DNA of 64,000 nt from Rachycentron canadum (Eukaryota; Chordata; Actinopteri; Carangiformes; Rachycentridae): assembly GCA_038496675.1 (NCBI GenBank), contig CM076666.1:8632795-8696794 (forward strand). The letters run 5' to 3'. Made by a program: the position numbers and the translations under genes. Below are positions 12,031-24,691 of this stretch, in pieces. Every line of letters begins with the position of its first letter. Within the stretch, counting starts at the first letter, position 1. The notes under the pieces were generated by a model. It searched no databases and was not told the DNA's origin. It was given only the letters and a program-made list of their open reading frames with translations.

Positions 12031-12504
12031 TGCAGCAGAGCTCAGTTACCCATGGGAAAACAGCAAAACTGTGTGAATATCGATGCCGCTCTCTTCTCTT
12101 TTTTCCTACACCATGTGGTCCAAACTCTACCATTGTGAAAAGTTAGTTTACACAACCCTGATAAAGTGGACATCAGGGGTTTGAAAAGGTGGTGGATGGA
12201 CATTATGCATTTTGCCTCAACACTGATGACAGGTTTGTAAGTAACTCAAACTCATTACTTTGTTAGCTCAGACAATAGTACGGCCTCATACAATAGTTAG
12301 GTAGAACTTGCTGGTATGCAAATAGTGATGGTCAGTCAGCACTGAAATGAGCTACATAGGACATACAAAATCAAACTAAAATACCGAAAATCGATATTTC
12401 AGAAAATAAAAGCTTGGACACTCGTCTCTAATCTGATTCTTGCTAGCTCAGTGAAAAGACTGCTTGATGTTGTGTTACTTGTTAATAAACTAAAAACAAC
12501 AACC

Positions 12505-12790
12505 ACAAAAAAAGGTTGGATGACAGGCCGTGCTGGAGGCATGGCTTAGGGAGATGACTGTGTCGTTGTGACATCACAAAATTACAAAGTCCTGTTGGCT
12601 GGTTTTGAGGCATAGTTTCAGAATATGAACTGAACATTTCTCCATGGATTGAATGTTTTCATAGCACTTTGGCCTGCTTTATAAATCGCAATATATACCA
12701 ATTCTACACTATAGAACGTTTAAAGTGTCTTAATAAATGGTCTGATCTAGACTTTTTACACTTATATTGCTGCAAAAAAACAGCGAAAGG
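12505..12790 (+). repeat. Probable teleost dispersed repeat
   Basis: The series ggcatggcttagggaga, ttgtgacatcacaaa, acaaagtcctg, agtttcagaatatgaact and catttctccatggattgaat resembles a short non-autonomous repeat that I recall as common in fish genomes. There is no second copy in this window to confirm it. Confidence 0.4.
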
Positions 12791-13315
12791 AACAAAAATC
12801 CAGCAGACAAACTGGCAAAACACTGGCAGCCAAGTTGAGTCAAAGCTGTGGTAGTGCATAAGTAGAGAACCGCTTGGCAATGGACTTGGCTTGTCTTCAC
12901 TCTGCATAGGACGCAGACGTTGAAGCATGACTTCTTATTTTTTGTCACAATCTAGACATGCAAAAAAAAAAAGAAGTTGAGTCAAAATATTCAACTAAAC
13001 AACAAAAATGCATGTTTAGTCAGGCAGATTAGACCCAGGGTGGGCCCTTTTATAACTGGAAGAAGGGCCTGTGGCAGCCGCACCCTCTGCCCCCCGCTCG
13101 CTCTACTGCAGTTTGAAGAGAATCTTTGTTGAAACATTCAAAATGAATGTTCTCTTTACTATGATGTGAACAACAAAAGAAGACATGACAGAAAGTTAGT
13201 TTGGGTGTTATGTTCTGCCAAATTTTTTTGCTCTCATGCAAAATAGTTGCATGGGCTTTACATTGCTACTGAGAGCAGTCCAGGGTCAAATTTGAAGCAG
13301 CAAAGACTGAGTCAT
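12791..13315. other. Unannotated non-coding stretch
   Basis: No gene or repeat recognised beyond a short A-run near 12962-12971. Confidence 0.45.
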
Positions 13316-13762
13316 CCTGACATTTAGTCAAGTAGCAACCCACTGTAATGTCACCCATTGGTTTGTGAGCTGCTGTTTTAAGGCCTCAAGTTTGTAAATT
13401 GGCTGTCGCCAGGTTAACAATTTAAAACCGAAATAAACCATATTGGGAGGAGAAAGTGGAGCTGAGGAGTGGATCTGACCTGCTCTGTGCTTTGTCTGGC
13501 AGGTCACCGTGTGTGGTGCAGTCTGTCAATCACACAGTAGCCACACCCAATGCATATGCTGCTTTATTGTCTATTTTCCTCTAAATGGGACCATATCTTA
13601 AAAAATGAACATTGTGTTTTATGGAAGATGACTGGAAACTTAAACTTACATTTCCTCATAGACCAGTGGAGTCACCCCCTGATGGTCAGGTACTTCATCT
13701 TTGGCTTCACTTTTCAGCCCTGGTGTCTATGTCCATTTTTGTATATAGTCTATGATTTCAGT
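13316..13762 (+). repeat. Dispersed repeat A, copy 1
   Basis: Aligns over more than 300 bp with the reverse complement of 24692-25032. Shared blocks include attggtttgtgagctgctgt, cctcaagtttgtaaattgg, gtggagctgagga, tctgacctgctctgt, cagtctgtcaatcaca and tttcctctaaatggg. After the shared part it continues with gtggagtcaccccctg, ggcttcacttttcag and a tail like tatatagtctatg, which I associate with a common non-coding fish repeat. It carries no protein, so it is probably a SINE or non-autonomous DNA element. The class is unresolved. Confidence 0.75.
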
Positions 13763-15325
13763 CATTAATGGCCAAACTCCAAAGCAACTCAATCCTGCAT
13801 TTCCCATCATGCAACTGCATATCTTACTTACTAGATAAGTACATTGCATGTGTAAAATAGGTTGGGTGCTATTTGAACAATAGATTTTTTTGAGGCTGCC
13901 ATCCTGTAAAAAGGTAAAGAGGTCGTCCATCCATTGACCCATACTTATGTTTTATTGTAAGGAGCCCTCTAGTGGCCGTAGCAATTTTGATGCAGGCAAA
14001 GGAATAAATCAACTGAGGTAATATAAAAAACAACAAAATCTTCTTTTGGAGGAGGCTGGTTTAGATGGATGGGTATTGTTGCCATGACAACTAAATTCCA
14101 GTATGCCAGCTGCTGGTACACTTGTATGGCTCATATTCGAGGATGCGGTAAAGTGACCTATATGGTTGTTTAAATTGGAGGACTTGAAATGCTGGTATAA
14201 AATTGAACCTTATCAGGATTAGACACCATTTGCTAAATTATTTATAGTTCCTTGCCACATGATGTATTTCATGGATCTAGTATATCTAATATTAATGTGA
14301 TACCCTAAACATCACTGCTGCTGCTTGTATAGGTGGAAAGTCTTCTAGATTAATGACATGCTTCTCCTCAGTTGCTCCAGTGTTTCTGGCTGGATCTCTG
14401 CTGGGCGCTGACTACCTACTTTCATCGCCTCAACACAAACCCACAGGCTATAAGCAATGAGAACAGTGATTTAAAACACACCGTTCATGTTCCAGTGGAG
14501 AGTAATCACAGAGTGTGAACTCAATTTCATTGATTCACCCTCACAGTGTCTGTCTCTGTCTCCTCCCCTCACTCTCTTTCTGCTGTGTCTTCACTCTTCC
14601 TAACAATAACTGTCAGTCTAAGTCTGTTGTTTCTCTATGCAGATCAGGGTGAAGTAAAACTGAAGCACAGAATAATAAAAAGGGAGGATGTGGGGAAAGG
14701 TGGGGTTGACGTGCACAGACTCTGAAACATGCATGACCAAAGTTGTGTTATTGGCATATATAAGGTAATTTTGACATCAACTAACCAGTCCAGAAGAAAT
14801 GTTGCAAGTTCAGTATCAAACAGTCCTTTATTCACCTAGTGCTGTTTCCCGTATTGGAGAGAAAACTTCTTCTTTTGACTTTATTTCTATCTGTTTTTGT
14901 ACTTGTAAGTTAGCATGCTAACCAGCTAGCCCCAGCCAAGTCACACTGCCTTGTCAATTTATTATACTGAATCACTGTAGCTTCCAGACAGCCCTGAAAA
15001 GGCAACACTTCTTCTAGGGCCTATTATAACCACTCATATTGTAAATACAATGATGGCTGAAGCTCTCACTGGTAAACAGCTATTAATCCTAATGATGGCT
15101 AAATAGCACTGGCAAAACTTGGAGGAACATGTTGATTGAAACATGAGGTCCTATTAGCCAACTGATGTGGCTCTGCTGTAACACGATATAGCTAAAATTA
15201 CCTTTTTAATATTTTCATTTGACATAGTAGGTCAGAGGTTAAGATCACAACACCACAGCAAGTGTACATGTAGGCTGTAGTTAATCTATGAAAAACATGA
15301 ATAAAATTTTTATTTTCTCTTGATA
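13763..15325. other. Unannotated non-coding stretch
   Basis: No gene recognised. Short gtagctagc/tagcatgctaacc motifs near 14910-14935 are common in fish intergenic DNA. Confidence 0.45.
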
Positions 15326-15785
15326 AAATATGCTTTTATAAATCTTTGACTGGTAAATTCCAAGGAAAACATTTACAGGTTAAAATGGCAGTTCAAGTTA
15401 ATTTATGATGAGATAATAATAGATTTGGATCAGCACGCTACCAGTATTAGCCAGTTAGGAAGATAAAGCACTGAAAATATTGTAGGTGACACGCACATGT
15501 CAATGGACATTACGTTGCTTTGGTGGGCATCTTTTAAAACTGTCTAAAACAAATTTTTTCTGCTGGCCTGGTGCACACCAGCACATCTCTCTGCTAGTGT
15601 GCCAGTGCTTTTTGGTGCCTCTTCTAACTGGCAGCGCACTGATCCGAATCTACCACAGGTAACTAACTATGCAAGACTACAACCCTACCCCTCACACAAC
15701 CCTACGTCAAATAACCCAAACTATCACTTTAACCTTTAAGTGTTTTCCTTGGCATTTATCAGTCAAAGATTTATAATAGTTTTGT
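15326..15785. mobile_element. Fold-back element with long imperfect inverted repeats
   Basis: The left outer block ttataaatctttgactggta..ccaaggaaaaca..ggttaaa (about 15334-15387) matches the reverse complement of the right outer block (about 15728-15778) with few mismatches. The inverted match continues inward: tagatttggatcagcacgct (near 15420) pairs with the reverse complement of gcgcactgatccgaatcta (near 15635), then ccagttaggaag..aaagcactg pairs with its counterpart near 15600. The left arm appears to lack about 40 bp. There is no open frame, so this fits a MITE or fold-back DNA transposon. Target-site duplications are not obvious. Confidence 0.7.
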
Positions 15786-15870
15786 ATTGCAGGTAATACA
15801 CTTACTATGACATTACTACCACATAACCCCACGTTAAATAATCTGAATAATTGCTTTAATGTATAACATT
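15655..15870 (+). repeat. Tandem partial duplication at fold-back element edge
   Basis: The segment from caggtaact (15655) to cactttaac (15735) recurs in diverged form from caggtaata (near 15790) to gctttaatg (15863). It includes cacacaaccctacgtcaaat versus cacataaccccacgttaaat. Confidence 0.6.
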
Positions 15871-16959
15871 TTATAAATTAACATCCATGAGCGCCTGATG
15901 AAAATTGTCACCATTTTTTTTCTTTCATTGAAATTCAAAGTATGAACAATCCAAAGTATGTGGACTGTATCAATTCACACACACACACATCAAGGTATCA
16001 AATTCCAACAATGCACTGTTAATGCTGCAAAGTACTTACTGTAGAAAACATCTAATGAGGTGAATCAAAATATCATGTCCTGTTTCAATATGTAATTGCC
16101 CTTATAAAAGAAGCAGACATTCCAGCACACACAAACACATCTTTAATCATTACTGAGAATATAAATTACCGTGCAGAGGAGTACCTTGCAAGTATACAAA
16201 GACCAGGCAAACTGCTTCAGTCCTTATACAAACGGCTGCCTGATTTCAATATACTGATGAAAGACAGGCTGCCATTTTGTGTTTTGTTTATCATCATTAC
16301 CTGAATTGACAGGACCCTGTCATTGTTTTGTTTCCCTGCTCTCTCCCTAACATGGATAGATTTGCTGGATGCTGGCAGACAGGTTTTGTTCCTGTCACTT
16401 CAGTCAGTGTGTTGTGTAATGTGGTGCTGCAATGGAGATTCATGAGTAGTTTCACTGCTGTAAAGACTTCCAGACGGTTCAATATTACACACCTTGAAAA
16501 CTGTCCTTACATGTGAGTTAAAAACAGAAAAATGTGTCTCTCCATCCTAAATCATGTGCTTACTTTCAGAGTAAAACCATGGAAAACTTTTTCAGTACAA
16601 TGACAACATCCCCCAGCATATGTTATAAGAGATTGTGTACACGAATAGTTAGACAGAAATCACTTTATATAGCTGCAATGTATGCACTTTAGATGATATT
16701 TGCCATTATTGTTCCATTACAATCAATCATACATCTCTTGTCAGTAGTTCTTTGAATTACCTTAATGTGACATACTTAACATATGCTATACTATGGAGCT
16801 AAATTGAAACAATTACTGTATGAAAGACTGAATGTGCCCGCACAAATATAGAGGGTGTCTAGGGACCAAACATTATTTCAGCCCTCATGCTTCAGTGGTT
16901 TGCCTTGAGGAATTGGTGTGTATCAGTACAGTAGATGGAATGAACTGAAACATGGAAAC

Positions 16960-17019
<60 letters not shown>

Positions 17020-17422
17020 CTGAATGCTTTATTCACTCTTCTGTCAATGATATCCCAAGTTTCATCCATGGTAACTTTAAGTAGGTCGTAGTTTGCCACA
17101 GTTTTACAACATAAATTAATTAAGTGCTTATTATGCCGTCAGCTCCTCATATCTGTGAAGGTTTGCCAGAAGTAGAGCATTTAACAGGCACAATTGGCTG
17201 TCTTGATGGGTGGGAAGCCAGTCGGATCGGCTCTATTGGCAACCCTATCATTGGACAAGAACGTCAGCATTAGTGAATAATGCAAAACCCCTGATCACAT
17301 CCAGTGTTTTTTTAAATTTTCACAGTATTTGTGTGTGGTGACTACAGCTAAGGTTAGGGAAAAGTTAGGTTATGGGTATTACATTTTTGTTATGTTTATG
17401 TTCTAAGAATTTTGGTACCAGT
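15871..17422. other. Unannotated non-coding stretch
   Basis: AT-rich DNA. The only clear features are a short (CA)n near 15977-15989 and the (CTAT)n array at 16961. Confidence 0.5.
16961..17019. repeat. (CTAT)n microsatellite
   Basis: About 15 uninterrupted tetranucleotide units. Confidence 0.98.
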
Positions 17423-17500
17423 GCAAGTGGCAACCTACCCTGGCTTTGAGGCCGCGAGTTTGCAATTTCGCCATAGCCATCTTGTTTTTTTTGTGCGGTT
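17423..17500 (+). repeat. Dispersed repeat A, partial copy 3
   Basis: The order caagtggcaacc, ctttgaggcc, gagtttgcaattt, gccat and cttgttttttt follows the start of repeat A as seen in the other two copies, with internal deletion. Confidence 0.5.
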
Positions 17501-19724
17501 TAGCACTACAGGAAACAAGAGGCAGTAGGATGTTCTGTTTGCATTAGGGTATAAAATAATACAGTTCTGACATGGTGTGAAGAGAGAGAACTGAGAGCAG
17601 AGATTGGATAACAAACCACGCACACTTCATCCTCCTGACAAAAGAAGAATCTAACAACGTCATGTGCATTGGTTGCGCCTGCCAAAAATGCAGTTGGCCG
17701 TGAAACACTGGCAGTGTGTATGGAAATGGGAATAAAAAGAAAAAAATACACATCCATGTTTGTACATATACCGTGATTAATGACAGCACAATTTTCATGT
17801 AAGATCAGGCAGGCTCACTGCTGTCATGTAGCTTTTTTATATTCTCCTAGCAGTACGCATGGACCCTGTGTATGCACGGTGTATATAGACACAACAACTC
17901 AATTACATTCAAGAAGTAGAGCTGTGCAGCTTCGGGATGATTGCGAGTTCAAGATGAAGCATGTCCAAATCAAGTGGATATGTCTGTGACTTAATTTGTA
18001 CAGACTTGAGTGAACTTGTCTCTCATATGCACTTATGTCTTGACGTCAGATGCAGTTGTGCACACTTTATCATCTTTGTGTTTAGTTTAGACTCCAAATA
18101 GACACTTTATGTCCATTCCCCGTGCTACTCTTCTTCTTGTGTTCCCCATTTTGCTCTTCGCATTCTTCATCCCAGAGCCTGTGTCACTCCTCTTATCCAA
18201 CTCCTGGGGACAGATGTCAGTCACAGTAAGTTATGAGCAAATTCAGGAGGCTGGTTAGTTCAGCAGCTGGGTCGGGAGCATGCCATAAACCAGTTGAATT
18301 TACCTCTCAAATGGATTGCTTAGATATTCTAGTGCACATAATTTAATTTTTGTGAATTTCTCTACTGCACAACGTCAGATAAGTGACAGATTATAGCCAC
18401 CTCATGCATCATTGCTCTTGGCTTTACTGCTCCACCTAAAGTTTAAGGCTTAAATTCACACTCCGTTTCTAGGTGATTAAGTGAATACCATGCTTGTAAA
18501 AACACACTAAGGTGCATTTTTCCCAGGTGCATCTTAGCGTGTGTCTGTAACAGAAAAGCAAATTTATGTGCCTGTATACTCCTGTTCTTTGTTTATGAGG
18601 TAATGGAACATGAATTAGACATAGAATCAATTTAGTTTAGCAATTCAGTCCAATTTATTGACCCTGTATGGCCTTTTGGACACCTTTTCCATGATAATTG
18701 TGAAATGAAATTGAATAAATAAAAGAAGTTTAGGGTGATGATCTTCATGATTTACAGTTATACCGACTCCAGATGTCCACTGGTGCATGCTGCCAGTACC
18801 TCTCCCTCCCAATCTCTTCATCTCCTGATCTTCCTTCAATGCTTTAAAGAAACAGACCTTTGCCAGACCTTCTCCTGCCAACATTAATTAACCATTTGCT
18901 AAATACAAAGAAGAAGGATTTCTTAGAAATATTTATTTATGGAATCCAAATGGAAGATTATTTGCAGTTGTTCCCATTTATTTATTGTGGTTACTGGGCC
19001 TTTAGAGAAATATACGCAGCAAGAATCAAGACCAGAAGTTTTTTTTTGCTTGTTGCTTGAGGATAATATGATATAGGTCAGAATGTTTTTAATTGATCAA
19101 CAACTGCTGCCTAATCTCAGCAAACGCAGACTATTGGGGGATTGTTAAAATCCTTAATTATATTTTGCCTTTAAAGATTTTAGTGAGTATGGTTTAGAAA
19201 AGGCTCTGTACAGTATTAAGATATGAAGATATTCAAGTCTGTTGCATGAATATAAAATTTTCATTTTAAGGGGAAAAAGAGCAAATAGACTCTAAAATCA
19301 ACTTAAGATAAACAATGTATTGGGTATACTGGGTACATTGGGTACAAATTGGATATCAAATCCTTTACTCTCAAGCCACATAGTTATTAAGTCAGAGATT
19401 CATCTTTATTTCCTTAAGTGAAAAAAAAAACAACAAAAAAAAAAACTTTCCAGTAGTGCATGCTGTACTGTTTTCACATCTGTCAGATAAGCAGTAGGCA
19501 GAATAAGGAGCTCATGCTAAGACCCAGGTAGAAATGCTCACTTCAAAACTAGGCTCCTCTGAGAGTTTGCTAATTGAAGTCTCACATGTACTGCACTTAC
19601 AGGCTCTGGGTCAGAGAGGAGAACACTACTCCCTGTGAAGGACACAGAAATGTTCTAGTTTTTATGGATAATGTGGACCATGAGCACAACTGTCCACAAA
19701 ATTGATGTCAAAGTCTTCCTTCCC
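17501..19724. other. Unannotated non-coding stretch
   Basis: No gene recognised. A-rich runs lie at 19421-19446. Short tgggtac reiterations occur near 19320-19350. The minus-strand 79-aa frame at 18645-18884 resembles nothing I know. Confidence 0.5.
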
Positions 19725-19800
19725 ATTCATTCATTCTCCATCTGGCAAAGGATAGTGAGTGGCTGGAGATTATTCTGGCTGTGCTCTGGTAAAGCCAAAT
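19725..19800 (+). repeat. Possible fragment of common teleost repeat
   Basis: ccattcattcattctccat followed by gtggctggagattattctgg resembles the start of a repeat I recall as widespread in fish genomes. It is too short for a firm call. Confidence 0.4.
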
Positions 19801-22800
19801 GTCCTGGTGGGGTCCCTAATGTTGTAGAGGTTTAATTCACAGGCTGACAAAATAACACCAGAATTTACACTCTCCAGATCACATTAAAAGGCAAGTGTGT
19901 GGACTATGAATGGAAGGGAGACACAAAAAAAAAAAAAGGACCAATTTTGGGAAAATCAGATAAAGGAAATGCACTGATGCAGTGCTTTATTTCAAGTGTG
20001 TTCACATTGGGATTTTGGAGAAAAATATTAGACTGAAATAATATTGCTGTGTAATAACATGAGACAGGTACATTTTGAGCAAATGCAATTGGACCCCCAC
20101 AGAAAAGATTATCCAATAAAAGGACAACAACTCCACACTTGTAACTGCTTAACTTCAGTCTAACAAAGTTTTAGTTATTGTAAGAAATAGAAAATGATAA
20201 ATAAAAGTCCTGTTAACGAATCCCAGAGCACTGAATAGATCTGAACCCTGCAGTATCATGACACACATATTTGCGGGATGTAATTTATCTGTATGGGTCT
20301 TAGGTTGTCTGCCAAACATAGCTAATTCATCTAGTCTCCCAACTAGGGAGACAAGAAATAACAGGTAAATGATTATTTTTCCACACAATTTTGTTTTAAA
20401 GGTTTCCTCCGGGATAAATAAAAGTATATCTATCTATCTATCTATTACCCATACGCAAAGGTAATGTACATGATTAAAAATAGAATTTGGGGCAATTTCA
20501 TATATTGACATATTGTGTATGTTTATGTATATGAGCTTACATCATAGCGGCGTCAGGGTATGGTAAGATGGCTTGACTTCCAGCCCTTATAGCTCTTGTT
20601 TATAACATTTTCATTGGTGTGACTGTGTCCCATTGACATAAACTGGGATTTGGCAAACAGAGAGGACAGCAGCCTTTTTTGGAGGTTTGCACATGCTCAT
20701 TAAGTATAATCCAGGGATCTCTGACAAGTGAGTAAACTGATTTGTCAACTCTGTGAATGATCTGCAGTAAGTATGAGAAGTTTGTGACCTAATATTATTA
20801 CAGAAGTAGCACAGCTCCTTTCAGAAATAGCTCAGTACGTAGGTTGTGCGCGTAGCAGGCGAGAGAGGAAGAGAAAGTGAGGCTGGCGACTGGAGCAGTG
20901 AGTCAGCTAGTTATTTAGCTGTTAGCAGTGTAGCTCTGAACATATCAGTGTGATGTATGTGCACTTTAGGCTGTTTGTGTTACAACTACATATACACCTC
21001 CTCAAGACTGAATTTCTTGGGGACCTGAACTCATGAGAGATTTTATTTTCTCCTGCTACTGTTGTGAAAAGGTATGGTTCAGTCCATATATTTGACATTG
21101 GTATAGTAAAGAGTTGAATAGAGTTTGGGGTGACTCACCTCAACTGTCTGTAACACCACGTGTGAAAGTAATTTCTCCTTATGGGAGACATAAATGGCAA
21201 CATCAGTCTCGACATAGAGACATATACATAATATATTACATCTTGTATGAGTATATGCAGTAGTAAATGGGGGTTGGCATGGGTGGCTTGGTAAAAACAA
21301 GAAGATAAATGCTACATAAAAATTTGAGATGGAAAAACAAACAAAAAAGTAACAAATGAGTAAAATTAACAAGAGCTGAAGCCGTGCAGCCAAAACTAAA
21401 GCTAACAGCATGAAAAGTGCTCCTTATCAAAGCCTTCATTGTTAGTGAGTGGTGTCCAGATGGGAACCAGCAAGCCAGAGCCACTTGTCGATTGAACTCT
21501 TTGACCACTTGCATTTCATTTCCCAGCGTTTTGGTGTTGCTTGTACCAGACACAGACATACTTATTGTGGCACAAGCACCTCTCTGTTCAAAAACAATTT
21601 TCTTTGTAGATAGGCAGCCAGACGTAAAATACCACGCTCTTTTGGGAGAGCTTTTAAAGTTACATTACACAGAGCAGTCATACAGAAGATGCTCATTTCA
21701 GGATCAGTGTTCCTGTTATTTCTCTATGTGCTGCTTCTAATTTTATTTCCCAGCACACATACACACTCATCCTTCTTTCAAACAATCCAAACAATATCTA
21801 CACTATCATCCCCCTTTAATTTACCTGGGCCTCTGTTTGCAAACACTTGGACTGTTCACCGAAAGAGCTTTTTAAAGTTGGCTATGCAAGTCAACCTTCT
21901 TGTGATTTTTGGGAAGTTCTCAAAGTACAAAGGAATTGAACCAAAGGGACCGCTCAGTAAAGTGCAGTCTCAAGGTTTTCTTGTAGTCGCCAGTGTTTCT
22001 CCACACAGAAGCAGAGTAATTTCCTCTAAAATGCAACAATACTATAGTCTGAGTACCAGTTTTAATTATTTGAACCACTTTACTGAGAAATCATGGCTTC
22101 CCATTGGTTTTGCATCAGCTTCAAACCATGCTGCATAAAAATAAAGACAGTAGAAAAATATAAAGAACGATGAAGCCAGTAATGAATGATGAATAGCTTT
22201 ACATACTACAATACCTAATAGCTTTGGCTCTTGGCAGGCAGAGCTGGGAATCAAAGCTGTAGAGAATTTAAACTGCTTTGTTGTTGCTGCTGTTGTAAAC
22301 ACATCATATCATAGTTGTTGAATTTATCCCATATTGATCCAGATTTGAAAACCGGCTTGGGTTTAACTTTTCTACTAACATTTCTATTCACACAGGATTG
22401 TCTTTTTAAGAAAAAAACAACATTCAACAATCACAATGACAATGCTAACATAATACAGGCTTACTCCTTACAGTACTGTACCACATTCATCAGTTTAGAT
22501 TAGTGTGTATGTTCACCATAATATTTACGATATTTACTTTTTTGATGAACATCCTTCTCTTCTCTTCACTTAGTGAGTTTCATTCTTATTAATGTCTTAA
22601 AAGTGCTGCTAGTCACTACCATTATCCATGCAGAAAGTGAAGAGGACTTTCCACTTTTCAGATTATCCTGTGAAATTAACCCATTTGCAATAAACGGTCA
22701 ATTTCCAGACAGAAATGTCTCTGAGTCAAGTGGAGAATCACTTTTATCTCAGTAAGAAGGTGATTGACCTTTGACCGTTTTTATAGGGTGGATAGCTCTA

Positions 22801-23195
22801 TTAGCCTCGTAACTCTGAATGCTTTAAATATATTTCACCTACTTCTTCAATAGACTGGATGCTGCACTGACTTGATGTCGGAAAGGAGGGCTGGTATAGT
22901 TGATTAGCATGCTAACTGCTGTAGAAAAATAAAAATAAAATATAGAAATAGAAACAAGACAAGAATCAACATGTTGCTTTTTTCCACTGGATGCAAGAAA
23001 TTTAGTTTGATGTGTCATTTTGGTAAAATGGCAAAAGCAAAAAAAAATTGCATATAATATTTCACTGTAACGTAACCCAAGAAAACACTTTTTAACCATA
23101 CAGTCAAATAAAAGGTCAGCAGTTTTTTATTCCATACAGTTTGGAATCACTGTAGACCAGACCAGACCAATATTTTTCAGGTTTGAAAAACAAAG
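19801..23195. other. Mostly unannotated non-coding stretch
   Basis: Contains a retroposon tail at 20404 and a weak tRNA A-box look-alike at 20828-20843. It also holds the 149-aa frame at 21689-22138 and a pair of 107-aa frames on opposite strands near 21.2-21.7 kb, none with recognisable domains. Confidence 0.45.
20404..20446 (+). mobile_element. Retroposon 3' tail with (ATCT)n
   Basis: ttcctccgggataaataaaa followed by gtat(atct)n resembles the 3' end shared by several teleost LINEs, in which a ccgggataaataaa-like box is followed by a tetranucleotide tail. The body upstream is not recognisable. Confidence 0.5.
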
Positions 23196-23910
23196 CCAAA
23201 TTGTGAGTAGCTGCTATCATCTCTGCCACTGTGTGCTTCATGCTGGGCCGCGAGTAGCTGACAAACATCTCTGTCTTTTTTCTCTCTCTCTCTTTCCTCA
23301 GTGATCATTTGATCTAATGTTTTGGCACTGCACATGCTGACACTGTAGGTGGCGGTATGCACCTCTTAAGCTGGTTTTGCGAACTGCCAAGGAACACAAA
23401 GAAGAGGAAGAGAGAAGAACATGTCTGCTAATGTGTGCTTCTGCTTCCTGTTGGATTGTGAGTATCCACCAACATTTCTACTTTGTCCTTCATGTTGGAC
23501 TCTGCACACATCTCTGCAACTATGTGCTTCATGCTTGACTTTGAGTAGCCGCCAATATCTCTGCTTCTGAATGCTCTTGCTCCATGTTGCACTGTGAGTA
23601 GCCACCCACATTTCTACAACATGTTAACAGCTGCGTGTTTTGTGTTGCTCTTAATAGCTCTGTTATGGCTTAATACATGCTTGATTATGAGTAGATGCTA
23701 ACATCTCTGCTGTATTCTTCCTCTTGTACTGTGAAGAGCTGCTCACATCTATAGCTGCTACTGTGTGTTCAATGCTGAACTGATATGTCTGGTGCTGTGT
23801 GCTTCATGCTGGACTGTGGTTAGCTGCTAACATCTCTGCCACTCTGCTTCATGCTGGACTTTGCTAAGCTTCCTATACACTTCAAATGCTGGATTGTGAG
23901 CAGGAACTAA
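23196..23910 (+). repeat. Degenerate ~45-bp minisatellite
   Basis: Units of the form gtgagtagctgctaacatctctgccactgtgtgcttcatgctgga (split here: gtgagtagctgc / taacatctctgcca / ctgtgtgcttcatgctgga) recur about every 44-50 bp. Anchors lie near 23203, 23250, 23457, 23542, 23592, 23688, 23732, 23818 and 23897. The units are strongly diverged. An unrelated ~150-bp segment interrupts the array at 23275-23425. Confidence 0.75.
23275..23425 (+). repeat. Insert within minisatellite, possible retroposon
   Basis: A (TC)n tract is followed by gtaggtggcggtatgcacct, then gaactgccaaggaacacaaa and a gaagaggaagagag tail. The last part resembles a short fish repeat with an AAGAAG-type tail. The element class is uncertain. 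Confidence 0.4.
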
Positions 23911-24691
23911 TTTATCTAATCTAGCTAAGTGTGTTTCACACTGTTTCGTTCATTCATTTATTTAATATGGTGTTTTTTACCTTTTACATTTTTAGAATCT
24001 CCTTAACGTTAGTTAATGTTGATAATGCCTTCTGCAAACTTATCGATCTTCCCAGCTTTGAGACTGACAAGGCCTGTTGACACCACAAACCTTTTGACTG
24101 TTAAGTGGCTGCCAGGATTTTAAGTACTGCATTTAATACACACCTTTTAAGATGACATTGCAAAACTGCTTTTTGAGATTATATTGTTACTATATGTACA
24201 TTGGGTCAAGCTATAAAACAACAGGACTTTAGATATCTCTCTGCACTTTGTTGTGCCTTCATTCTATTATGTCTTATGATTTCTGGTAATATTCATAGTC
24301 ATTCTGGCCCCTTTTATCATCACATCCTCTCAAATACTGCCCCAGGTTTAAACGTGTTTTGCTTTGCTTTGATTTTTGTACCTGTAAAAACATGGGTTTT
24401 CTACATGTAAATGTAAGATGTTTATTATCCAACGTGGATCAACTCAGAGTATGAATTGAAAGCTCAATACCTGAGATTGTTGTAGTTTCATAAACATGGT
24501 TATGTAAGTCTGGCTCTTACACTGACTTATATCTGCCAGGTTATATTCTTCTTCTGAAAGAAAGGCTGCCTAGGGGGGAGGAGTTGCAATCTGTGTTAAA
24601 GATTATCTTCCTGTCCTTGTTGCCTTAGCTAAATGTATTCCTAAAAGTTACTGGTTTGACTATATATAAAAATGGAGGTGGTTTTTTTTTT

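Noticed and set aside
11747..12146. Overlapping frames of 61-128 aa on both strands
   Set aside because: Explained by purine/pyrimidine strand asymmetry.
21689..22138. 149-aa open frame with hydrophobic N-terminus
   Set aside because: No recognisable domain and no splice or promoter support; a chance frame of this length is unsurprising in 64 kb read in six frames.
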